A stretch of 9,123 bases of DNA from Methylocystaceae bacterium. GTDB taxonomy: Bacteria > Pseudomonadota > Alphaproteobacteria > Rhizobiales > Beijerinckiaceae. The first letter of the stretch is position 1; every line of letters starts with the position of its first letter. The notes beneath the pieces were generated by a model, which made no database searches, was not told the origin of the DNA, and worked only from the letters and a program-made list of their open reading frames with translations. Where the stretch lies: the NCBI GenBank assembly GCA_003152255.1, contig PLZT01000438.1, positions 7,179 through 16,301 of the forward strand, read 5' to 3'. A program made the translations under genes and the position numbers. Below are positions 1 through 7,223 of the stretch, one piece after another.

Positions 1-975
1 GGCAAGGAGGCGGCGCTGGTCTTCACCTCTGGCTGGATCTCCAATCTCGCGGCGATCTCGACCATCGCCGATCTCCTGCCCAATTGCGTCATTCTCTCCG
101 ACGCCTCGAATCACAATTCGATGATCGAGGGCGTCAAGCGCTCGCGCGCGGAGACGAAAATCTTCCGCCATAACGACCTCGCCCATCTCGAAGAGCTTTT
201 GATCGCGGCGGGCGATCGGCCCAAGCTGATCGTGTTCGAGAGCCTTTATTCGATGAACGGCAATGTCGCGCCGGTCGCCGAAATCGCCGCGCTGGCCGAG
301 CGTTACGGCGCCATGACCTATATCGACGAGGTGCACGCGGTCGGCATGTACGGCCCGCGCGGCGGCGGCGTTTGCGAACAGGCCGGCGTCATGCACAAGA
401 TCGACGTGATCGAGGGCACGCTGGCCAAGGGCTTCGGCACGCTCGGCGGCTATGTCGCCGGCGACGCCGCGCTGATCGACGCCATACGCGGCTATGCGCC
501 GTCCTTCATCTTCACGACGGCCCTGCCGCCGGCCGTCGCGGCCGCTGCCTGCGCCGCCGTGCGCCTGCTCAAGGCGCGTCCGGACCTGCGCGACGCGCAT
601 CAACGCGCATCGGCGATCACCAAACACGCATTGGGCGCCGCCGGATTGCCGGTGCTGGAGAACAGTTCGCACATCGTCCCGGTGATGGTGCGCGACGCGC
701 AGTTGTGCAAGGCCGCCAGCGACATGCTGCTGGAGCGCCATCACATCTACATCCAGCCGATCAACTACCCGACCGTCGCCAAGGGCTCCGAGCGCCTGCG
801 GATCACGCCGACGCCGCGCCACAGCCACGCGCATATCGGGAATCTCGTCGAGGCGATGGTCGATGTTTGGCGGACGCTCGGCATCCCCTTCGTCGAGCCG
901 CCGGCGCATCTGCTTCTCGACGAGAAGAGCGCCGAGCGCTGCACCTATCCCGAGATCAAGCTCGCCGCGCAGTAA
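1..975 (+). CDS. hemA: 5-aminolevulinate synthase, 5'-truncated by window edge
   Basis: This pyridoxal-phosphate enzyme condenses glycine with succinyl-CoA to 5-aminolevulinate, the first step of haem and chlorophyll synthesis in alphaproteobacteria (C4 pathway), in the cytosol. The frame is open from base 1; 324 residues are visible and about 80-105 N-terminal ones are missing compared with Rhodobacter-type enzymes of about 405. The visible part opens with GKEAALVF. It contains [12 protein letters not shown], the [17 protein letters not shown] block (Asp contacts the PLP pyridine nitrogen) and GTLAKGFG, whose Lys (bases 427-429) should form the Schiff base. It also has [17 protein letters not shown] and the C-terminal [11 protein letters not shown]...RLRITPTP block. 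These match ALAS better than the related KBL or BioF enzymes. The ATG at 121 is internal, not the start. The family usually reads TLGKAFG or TLGKAYG, so the AKG version is a mild variant. A strong terminator follows. Confidence 0.96.
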   Translation, partial: GKEAALVFTSGWISNLAAISTIADLLPNCVILSDASNHNSMIEGVKRSRAETKIFRHNDLAHLEELLIAAGDRPKLIVFESLYSMNGNVAPVAEIAALAERYGAMTYIDEVHAVGMYGPRGGGVCEQAGVMHKIDVIEGTLAKGFGTLGGYVAGDAALIDAIRGYAPSFIFTTALPPAVAAAACAAVRLLKARPDLRDAHQRASAITKHALGAAGLPVLENSSHIVPVMVRDAQLCKAASDMLLERHHIYIQPINYPTVAKGSERLRITPTPRHSHAHIGNLVEAMVDVWRTLGIPFVEPPAHLLLDEKSAERCTYPEIKLAAQ

Positions 976-987
976 GGCGGACGCTTC

Positions 988-1029
988 AACGAAAACAGCC
1001 CCGGTCCGCGGACCGGGGCTGTTTTCGTT
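988..1029 (+). terminator. Rho-independent terminator of hemA (perfect palindrome)
   Basis: A perfect 42-base inverted repeat has its centre at CCGCGG, a G+C-rich inner stem, and A-rich left and T-rich right arms (GAAAAC and GTTTTC). It starts 12 bases after the hemA stop. Being symmetric, it could also work on the opposite strand, but no minus-strand gene ends here. Confidence 0.9.
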
Positions 1030-1068
1030 TGTCGCCGTCCGCCGCGCTTTTCAGGCGGCGCGTCCCGC

Positions 1069-1138
1069 GCCAGACGGTCTGGCTCATCGATTGCTACGAC
1101 GGCCCCATGGCCGCTTCCTCGCGATTGGAGCGTTCCAA
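1069..1138 (+). promoter_or_regulatory. leader of the Rieske gene with two short inverted repeats
   Basis: Two short dyads lie between the hemA terminator and the Rieske gene. One is GCCAGAC-G-GTCTGGC at 1069-1083. The other is TTGGA-GCGT-TCCAA at 1125-1138, just upstream of the ribosome-binding site. They could be operator half-sites or small RNA hairpins. No convincing -35/-10 pair was found, so assigning them to regulation is inference from position only. Confidence 0.25.
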
Positions 1139-1160
1139 CTTGTCGGAAAGGGGTGCGTCG

Positions 1161-1541
1161 ATGGATGAGCTTTATGTGATTTGTCGGACAATCGAAATCG
1201 ACGACCGCGACGTGAAGGGCTTTGTGCTGATGCGGGCGGGCGAGAACGGCGAGCCCAAGCCCTGGCCGATCATGATCACGCGCAAGTGCAACCAGTTCTA
1301 TGGCTATGAGAATGCTTGCCCGCATCAAGGATCGCGCCTCGATACGACGCCGGGCCAGTTTCTCGACGAAGACGAGAACTTCATCACCTGCGGCAACCAC
1401 CAGGCCCAGTTCGATCCGGATACGGGCGAATGCTTCATCGGCCCCTGCAAAGGCCAGCACCTGACGCCGATCACCTTGGTGATCGACGACGGCGATGTCT
1501 GTTTGACAGGCGTCGTGTTGGCGGAAGAGGACGCCGCCTGA
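1161..1541 (+). CDS. small Rieske [2Fe-2S] ferredoxin-like protein
   Basis: This is a cytosolic 126-residue protein whose body is a single Rieske domain. The cluster ligands are visible as CPHQG (Cys53, His55) and CGNHQ (Cys77, His80). The spacing CxH-x21-CxxH is longer than the roughly 15-17 residues usual in Rieske ferredoxins, because of an acidic insert (FLDEDENF). Such proteins carry one electron to oxygenases or other redox partners; here no oxygenase is recognised nearby. The start was taken at ATG 1161, which has GAAAGGGG at 1145-1152. An in-frame ATG at 1107 would add 18 residues but lacks a good ribosome-binding site. No signal peptide or membrane segment is seen. An unknown gene starts 42 bases downstream on the same strand, so the two are probably co-transcribed. 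The family is certain; the partner and pathway are not known. Confidence 0.9.
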   Translation: MDELYVICRTIEIDDRDVKGFVLMRAGENGEPKPWPIMITRKCNQFYGYENACPHQGSRLDTTPGQFLDEDENFITCGNHQAQFDPDTGECFIGPCKGQHLTPITLVIDDGDVCLTGVVLAEEDAA

Positions 1542-1583
1542 TTTGCCGACCCGATCGACACCAATGCAATCAGGGGATTACTC

Positions 1584-2336
1584 GTGACCGACCTGGCGGA
1601 ACTAAAGAAGCGCAAACAGCCCCTCAATCTAGCGATCGTCTACGTGGACCCGGACGCCTTTGTCGCCAATTTCATGGGCTGGCTGGAAATTACGGCTTTC
1701 ATCACGGCGCAGCGGGCCGGCGAAGCCCAGCCGCCCGCCGATGGGGCGACGCCTAAATTAACGGCGCGGGAGCTCAAGGGCGGCGCGGTCGCCAATGTCG
1801 CGGCCGACGCCATATTCGCCTTCTGCATGACGGCGGCGTTGAACGAGGACAAGGCGGCGGTCGACAAGGTCGAGGCCGCCTTGGCGGAAAGCATCGGTAA
1901 GGAGTTTCCCGGATCGCATGTCTTTTGGAACTTTCGCGCCAACATCGAAGCGCCCGCGACGCTTGACGATTTTGTCGCTCAGTCCGGCAAGAAGATGCTG
2001 ATCGGCGACAAGCCGCCGCCGCCAATGCGGGCCAAGGAAAATTGGAGCACGGGGCTGCGCTTCCTGGAGAAGGCGCGCACCTCCAATTTCGTGCACGAAA
2101 TCATGTTTCCCCTGGCGAAATGGAACCGCGACCGCTGGAGCGAGACTCTGGAGAAGGGCATATCCTTCCTCCAGCACATAGAGGACAATGTGCCGGTCTT
2201 GCGAGAAGTGCTGGACGACCCTCGCAACGATCAGGCCTTCGTCGCGAACCTACTGCTGAAGCTCGCGCCCGCCGTGGATACGGAGTTGACCGACGACACG
2301 CAGGGATTTTTGCGCTCGCTGGCGCGCCGGGGTTAG
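1584..2336 (+). CDS. hypothetical protein, 250 residues, Rieske-gene neighbour
   Basis: I do not recognise this protein. It starts at GTG 1584 with AGGGGA at 1572-1577. It has 250 residues and is soluble, with no signal peptide or convincing membrane helix. Predicted character is mixed and mainly helical. Residues about 13-45 are a compact start (Q-P-L-N-L-A-I-V-Y-V-D, then FMGWLEI). A Pro/Ala linker lies near 48-58, followed by Ala-rich helices (68-105). A GSHVFWNF stretch near 110-117 is followed by a KPPPPM turn at 143-148. The second half holds FVHEIMFPLAKWNRDRW (169-185) and FLQHIED (195-201). The His and Glu residues in these two segments are possible metal or haem ligands, but that is speculation. 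Codon use is GC-rich like the neighbours and the frame is intact. Its position directly behind a Rieske ferredoxin suggests a redox partner or accessory factor; this is inference from context. Confidence 0.8.
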   Translation: MTDLAELKKRKQPLNLAIVYVDPDAFVANFMGWLEITAFITAQRAGEAQPPADGATPKLTARELKGGAVANVAADAIFAFCMTAALNEDKAAVDKVEAALAESIGKEFPGSHVFWNFRANIEAPATLDDFVAQSGKKMLIGDKPPPPMRAKENWSTGLRFLEKARTSNFVHEIMFPLAKWNRDRWSETLEKGISFLQHIEDNVPVLREVLDDPRNDQAFVANLLLKLAPAVDTELTDDTQGFLRSLARRG

Positions 2337-2493
2337 TGGAGCCAGCGCGAAGTCGGCGCCTCTCGGCGAAGGTCGGACGAACCTCTCGAATATGCGCGCG
2401 GGAACGCAATGCGAATCGGCGGGCGGGAGCGTGGAGATCGGGAACGATCCCGTTTCACCGTGGTTTCTACCAAGGGGCATAGGGAGTTGAAAG

Positions 2494-2691
2494 ATGTTGC
2501 CTTGCGAGAAGCCTGTCGGCGAGCAAACTCTCAGCGAAATCACGAATTGCGGTTGGGACACGCTCAGGAGCGCGGTCAGTGGCGTGATCAGCCATCCCGG
2601 CGGGGCTACCGTAACGGAGTGGATTATAACGACGCTGGCGGTCCTGGTGCTGATCTTCTTTCTCGTTTCCCTGATTCCGCGCCGGGTCTAA
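2494..2691 (+). CDS. small single-pass membrane protein, 65 residues
   Basis: I do not recognise a family. The start ATG at 2494 has AGGGAG seven bases upstream, a good ribosome-binding site. The N-terminal 42 residues are polar and include two Cys (residues 4 and 19). Residues about 43-61 form one hydrophobic helix (WIITTLAVLVLIFFLVSLI), followed by PRRV at the end. The positive C-terminal tail predicts an N-outside, C-inside tail-anchored topology. It lies 157 bases after the unknown 250-residue gene on the same strand; that gap shows no clear terminator or gene. Its stop codon overlaps the first base of the hairpin ending the cluster. It may be the membrane anchor of the cluster, but this is inference; a separate small transcript is equally possible. 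Confidence 0.65.
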   Translation: MLPCEKPVGEQTLSEITNCGWDTLRSAVSGVISHPGGATVTEWIITTLAVLVLIFFLVSLIPRRV

Positions 2692-2725
2692 AGTCTTTCC
2701 GGTACGGATTGAACCGGGAAGACTT
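2691..2725 (+). terminator. hairpin terminator of the Rieske cluster
   Basis: AAGTCTTTCCGGT at 2691-2703 pairs with ACCGGGAAGACTT at 2713-2725, giving 13 base pairs with one G-U wobble and a 9-base loop. The T-rich tail is imperfect (GTCTTATGACTTTT). It begins at the last base of the preceding stop codon, in the gap between convergent genes. Confidence 0.65.
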
Positions 2726-2785
2726 GTCTTATGACTTTTCGCGCTTTCCCAGGCGAAACCGGCGTCCAGTTTTGCTGAAAGTGCC

Positions 2786-3673
2786 TTAATCGCGATGGCG
2801 GAGATAGTTTTCCAACATCGCGACCGCGGCCCGGCGATCCGCCTCGCTGGCCGAAGCCAGCGCCTTGGCGTGTAGATCGATGATCCACTGATCGGCGGGG
2901 CCGCCGCTCGCCGATTCGCGAGCCAGGGTCAGATACATCAGCCCGCGCGGACGTAGCGCGGCGCCGCCGGCCTCGCCGTTGAACATCATCTCGCCGAGCA
3001 GCGCCTGCGCCGGGGCATGGCCCTTGCGCGCCGCGAGATCGAGCCAGTTCATGCCCTGGTGAATGTCTTTCTTGACGCCCACGCCGTCGAGATACATGCG
3101 CGCGACATTATACTGAGCGTCGGCGTCGCCAAAAAAAGTCGCCGCGTAGCGGAACAGATCGAAGGCGCGCTCGGGGTCTGGCGCCAGCTTGGCGCTGGCG
3201 ATCCCCGCGCACAGATATCGCCCGACCGAGACAAAGGCGCTCGACGCCATCGAACGCATGCTCGGGTCCGGATCGTCGTCCGCGAAATGCTCGACGATCT
3301 TCGAGAAATAATCGAACGCCTTGTGGTCGTCGCGGGCCACGCCGTCGCCCTCGGCGTACATCCGGGCGAGTTTCCATTGCGCCAGATATTCGCCGCCGTC
3401 GGCCGCGTAGCGCAGCGCCTCGATGGAGGCGCCAGCCTTGCCGGAGTGGTAACTCTCCAGCCCCGCGCGAAGCGCGGCGCGCGGATCCTTGAACATTGGC
3501 AGTTGAGCGGTCGGCGAAGTCAAGCGCTGATCGGCGCCGTCGAGAGCCGGAGCGGGAGCGGCGAAGGCGACCAGCAATATCGCGACCCATGCGCCGCCCA
3601 GGATGTAGCCCAGAGCCATGCCGTGTCTTTGCGCGCCCAATGCGAATAGACTGATTTGAAAAGGCCTCGTCAT
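2786..3673 (-). CDS. exoR: ExoR-like periplasmic Sel1-repeat regulator
   Basis: In Sinorhizobium and Agrobacterium, ExoR is a periplasmic inhibitor of the ExoS(ChvG)/ChvI two-component system. It controls exopolysaccharide, motility and envelope or acid responses, and is removed by proteolysis. The 295-residue product resembles ExoR along its length. An export signal ends near APA-LD (residue 43), as in ExoR. Sel1-type helical repeats follow: AALRAGLESY, ALRYAADGGEYLAQWKLARMYAEGDGV, AATFFGDADAQYNVARMYLDGVGV and AARKGHAPAQALLGEMMFNGE. The ExoR-like tail RGLMYLTLARESA follows. The ATG at 3673 was chosen because GGGGAAG stands 10 bases upstream. A GTG at 3724 lacks this, and the ATG at 3619 would give a signal peptide without the basic N-terminus. 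The chvG and chvI genes are not in the window, so the regulatory partners are assumed from the family. Confidence 0.88.
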   Translation of the reverse strand: MTRPFQISLFALGAQRHGMALGYILGGAWVAILLVAFAAPAPALDGADQRLTSPTAQLPMFKDPRAALRAGLESYHSGKAGASIEALRYAADGGEYLAQWKLARMYAEGDGVARDDHKAFDYFSKIVEHFADDDPDPSMRSMASSAFVSVGRYLCAGIASAKLAPDPERAFDLFRYAATFFGDADAQYNVARMYLDGVGVKKDIHQGMNWLDLAARKGHAPAQALLGEMMFNGEAGGAALRPRGLMYLTLARESASGGPADQWIIDLHAKALASASEADRRAAVAMLENYLRHRD

Positions 3674-4114
3674 GACCGCTCGTCTTCCCCAAACGCGGTC
3701 CCAGCCGCGCACACGCCAAAACACTCCGCCGTGTCAACTTCAGATCGAATTCGAGCAAATAACCGCCGTCTCCCCGCGGATGGATCGCCTTGGGAAGTTG
3801 TCGCCGCGCCTTCGATGACCTTGTGACACGATGACTTTAGCGCGGCGTTTATGGCTGAAAAGGGGCTTTGTGGGTCAAATCACGGGATCGCATATTTATG
3901 TTGGCGAGTGTTGCAACAAGGTCACATATTCGCCGTTCGAGAGGATGTGTCGGAACAAATTTTATGCATCATCGGGAGGGCTTGCGTCGCCTTGACGCGC
4001 CGCGCGGCGGAGCCATTTCTTCCCGCCGCCCTCGCCGTGTGGTTAAAGTCAAACCTGAGGACTCCGCCGCGAATCGAATGTCGGAGCCCGGGCCGCTAGA
4101 AGAAGGACGCCGCG
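3674..4114. other. divergent intergenic region, exoR / cytochrome c
   Basis: This 441-base region must carry promoters for both flanking genes, and no gene in it is supported. Reading toward exoR, a TTGACA (complement of 3732-3737) stands about 60 bases upstream of the start, without a convincing -10 box. Reading toward the cytochrome gene, TTGACG at 3992-3997 also lacks a clear partner. Other structure includes the TGAC triplet (3816-3835), a perfect 10-base palindrome TGTTGCAACA at 3909-3918, and a locally AT-richer stretch at about 3885-3970. Open frames here (such as 3868 onward) have no ribosome-binding site or protein-like composition. Confidence 0.5.
3814..3837. promoter_or_regulatory. 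three TGAC repeats at exact 8-bp spacing, candidate operator
   Basis: TGAC occurs at 3816, 3824 and 3832. The outer two are part of a longer direct repeat, CGATGAC, at 3813-3819 and 3829-3835. The array is about 140-160 bases upstream of the exoR start. The S. meliloti exoR gene is known to be autoregulated through ExoS/ChvI, so a response-regulator site is a reasonable guess, but I cannot match it to a confirmed consensus. Confidence 0.3.
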
Positions 4115-4498
4115 ATGATCACCGGGTTACGTCGACTCGTTTCATTCACCATGATCGCGCCGATTGTCGGCGGGCTTTGCGCGCCGGCCTTGGGCGCCGA
4201 CGCGGCGCATGGCGGCGTGATCGCCAAACGTTGGTGCGCGGCCTGCCATGTGGTCGCGGCGGATCAGCGTTCGGCCAACGCCGACGCGCCGCCCTTCGCC
4301 GACATCGCGCGACGCCTGCCCGACAATAAGGCGATCGCCGCCTTCCTCACCGATCCGCATCCTAAAATGCCCGACATGAGCCTGACGCGACGGGAAATCG
4401 AGGACATCGTGGCCTATATTCGCGGTCTCGGTCCGACTCCTCCTCTCGCGCCCGCCGAGCCCGGCGGCGTCGACGTCGAGCGGCCCAAAAAGGGCTGA
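4115..4498 (+). CDS. exported class I cytochrome c
   Basis: This 127-residue periplasmic electron carrier has one covalently bound haem. The N-terminus is a signal peptide: Arg6-Arg7, then a hydrophobic core, with probable cleavage after ALGA near residue 28. The haem-binding motif is CAACH at residues 41-45, with His45 as one axial ligand. The distal ligand is probably Met85 in HPKMPDMSLT, just before the C-terminal helix EIEDIVAYIRGL that is typical of small class I cytochromes. A Pro-rich, charged tail (about 17 residues) follows. The ATG at 4115 has AGAAGGA seven bases upstream. It is transcribed away from exoR and is followed by a short terminator-like hairpin, so it is probably monocistronic. 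The electron donor and acceptor cannot be inferred from the context. Confidence 0.9.
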   Translation: MITGLRRLVSFTMIAPIVGGLCAPALGADAAHGGVIAKRWCAACHVVAADQRSANADAPPFADIARRLPDNKAIAAFLTDPHPKMPDMSLTRREIEDIVAYIRGLGPTPPLAPAEPGGVDVERPKKG

Positions 4499-4511
4499 CG
4501 GTTGGAGACAC

Positions 4512-4530
4512 GGCCCTTGCGGGCCTTTTT
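4512..4530 (+). terminator. short hairpin plus T5 between cytochrome c and queE
   Basis: GGCCC (4512-4516) pairs with GGGCC (4521-4525) around a TTGC loop and is followed directly by TTTTT. The stem is only 5 bp, so termination may be partial. It lies before the preferred ATG of queE and argues against the upstream TTG at 4502 as the translation start. Confidence 0.5.
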
Positions 4531-4543
4531 CGCGCGGGGTTCG

Positions 4544-5176
4544 ATGGTCTACTCGGTCAAGGAGGCTTTTTCAACCCTGCAGGGCGAAGGGCGTCACGCG
4601 GGGCGCGCGGCCGTGTTCTGTCGCTTCTCCGGCTGCAATCTATGGACCGGACGCGAGGAGGATCGCGCGCGCGCGGTCTGCGGCTTTTGCGACACCGACT
4701 TTGTTGGCGTGGATGGCGAGAACGGCGCCAAATTCGCCAACGCCGAGGAACTCGCGGCTCTGCTGGCGCGGCTCTGGGGGCCGGCGCGCGACCAACGTTT
4801 CGTCGTGCTGACCGGCGGCGAACCGACGCTCCAGATCGACGAAGCGCTGATCGCCGCGCTGCATGGCCAGGGTTTCGAGATCGCCGTCGAGACCAATGGA
4901 ACGCTGCCCGTTCCCGCGTCGATCGATTGGATTTGCGTTTCGCCCAAGGCCGGCGCGCCGCTGCGCCAGACCCGCGGCCACGAGCTCAAATTGGTGTTCC
5001 CGCAGCCGGGGGCGGAGCCCGAAGCTTTCGAGAGCCTCGACTTCGCGCATTTCCTGTTGCAGCCCATGGACGGGCCGGAGATTCTGCGCAATAGGGAGGC
5101 GGCGATCGACTATTGCCTGCGCCACCCGCGCTGGCGCCTGTCGTTGCAGACGCACAAGATCATCGGGGTGAAGTAG
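4544..5176 (+). CDS. queE: 7-carboxy-7-deazaguanine synthase, radical SAM
   Basis: QueE converts 6-carboxy-5,6,7,8-tetrahydropterin to 7-carboxy-7-deazaguanine in the preQ0/queuosine pathway. The protein has 210 residues from ATG 4544, the normal family length. The QueE-specific cluster motif Cx14CxxC is present (Cys31, Cys46, Cys49), in place of the common radical-SAM CxxxCxxC. The N-terminal YSVKEAFSTLQGEG and FCRFSGCNLW blocks, the AdoMet-contacting TGGEP (90-94), AVETNGT and VSPKAG are all typical. The C-terminus reads SLQTHKIIGVK. A TTG at 4502 would add 14 residues but would place a terminator-like hairpin inside the coding sequence, so ATG was preferred. The ribosome-binding site (CGGGG, about 5 bases upstream) is modest. 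queD begins two bases after the stop, so the pair is one translational unit. Confidence 0.95.
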   Translation: MVYSVKEAFSTLQGEGRHAGRAAVFCRFSGCNLWTGREEDRARAVCGFCDTDFVGVDGENGAKFANAEELAALLARLWGPARDQRFVVLTGGEPTLQIDEALIAALHGQGFEIAVETNGTLPVPASIDWICVSPKAGAPLRQTRGHELKLVFPQPGAEPEAFESLDFAHFLLQPMDGPEILRNREAAIDYCLRHPRWRLSLQTHKIIGVK

Positions 5177-5178
5177 AC

Positions 5179-5553
5179 GTGGCGAGTTTCGAGGTTTTCC
5201 GGGAGTTTTATTTCGAGGCGGCGCATGCGCTGTACGACCCGGAGCATCCGACCGGCGGCAAATACCGCAATCTGCACGGGCACTCCTTCCGGGTGCGGGT
5301 GACGCTGCGCGGCGAGCGGAGCCAGGAAGAGCAATGGGTGATGGACCTCGGCAAGCTCGGCCGCCGCCTCGCGGAGCTGCGCGAAAAGCTCGATCACAGT
5401 TTCCTCAACGACCTCGATGGGCTAGGCAAGCCGACGCTGGAGAATCTCTGTCTTTATATATGGGGCGATCTTTCGCCCTTCGCGCCGGGCCTTCGCGAGG
5501 TCGGCGTGTTCCGCGACAGCTGTTTCGAGGGCTGCGTCTATCGGGGGGATTAG
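5179..5553 (+). CDS. queD: 6-carboxytetrahydropterin synthase family, Cys-to-Tyr variant
   Basis: The QueD family makes 6-carboxytetrahydropterin from dihydroneopterin triphosphate, the step before QueE. The start is GTG 5179, two bases after the queE stop, with GGGGTG at 5165-5170; the product has 124 residues. The zinc ligands are present: His16 in FEAAHAL, and His33 and His35 in LHGHSF. The Asp72-His73 pair (LDHSFLND) and the C-terminal DSCFEGCVYRG block also fit. However, the family motif CxxxHGH reads YxxxHGH here: Tyr29 (codon TAC, 5263-5265) sits where E. coli QueD has catalytic Cys27. The pterin-anchoring Glu is Asp113. The tight coupling to queE argues it still serves the pathway, either with altered chemistry or as a lineage-specific QueD subtype. 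The fold assignment is firm; the exact activity is not. Confidence 0.88.
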   Translation: MASFEVFREFYFEAAHALYDPEHPTGGKYRNLHGHSFRVRVTLRGERSQEEQWVMDLGKLGRRLAELREKLDHSFLNDLDGLGKPTLENLCLYIWGDLSPFAPGLREVGVFRDSCFEGCVYRGD

Positions 5554-6020
5554 CGGCGTTTCGAGGAATTGTCGGGGATCGCGTAGGTCATGGAAAACAA
5601 GCTCTATTATGGCGACAATCTTGGCGTGCTGCGCGAGAGCATTGGCGACGAGTCCGTGGATCTGATCTATCTCGACCCGCCGTTCAACTCCAACGCCAGC
5701 TACAACGTCCTTTTCGCATCCCCGTCGGGAGAGCGGTCGAAGGCGCAGATCGAGGCCTTCGACGACACATGGCATTGGAACGACACGGCGGAACTGGCCT
5801 TCGACGAAGTGCTGAAGGGGCCTAATTCGCAAGCGTCGATGATGCTGCGGGCGATGCGGAGCGCGCTCGGCGACAATGACATGATGGCCTATCTCGCCAT
5901 GATGGCGGCGCGGCTCTCGGAACTCCATCGCGTGCTGAAGCCCACGGGTTCGCTGTATCTGCATTGCGACCCGACCGCGAGCCATTATCTGAAGGTGCTG
6001 CTCGACGCGGTGTTCGGGGC

Positions 6021-7200
<1,180 letters not shown>

Positions 7201-7223
7201 CGGCTGCCGGTTCCGCCGAATCC

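Noticed and set aside
372..1541. A 389-codon open frame running through hemA into the Rieske gene.
   Set aside because: Its first part is an Arg/Ala-rich out-of-frame reading of hemA. Only the part from ATG 1161 is protein-like and has a ribosome-binding site.
2736..2758. A hairpin TTTCGC...GCGAAA as the terminator of exoR.
   Set aside because: The stem is only about 6 bp with a 10-base loop and no T run on the minus strand, so it is too weak to call.
3868..4329. A 153-codon open frame across the intergenic region into the cytochrome gene.
   Set aside because: It has no ribosome-binding site and an Arg-rich shadow composition, and it overlaps the well-supported cytochrome c in another frame.
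4502..4543. TTG at 4502 as the queE start.
   Set aside because: The added 14 residues are not family-like, and the DNA there is a hairpin followed by T5. The ATG at 4544 gives the usual QueE length and N-terminus.
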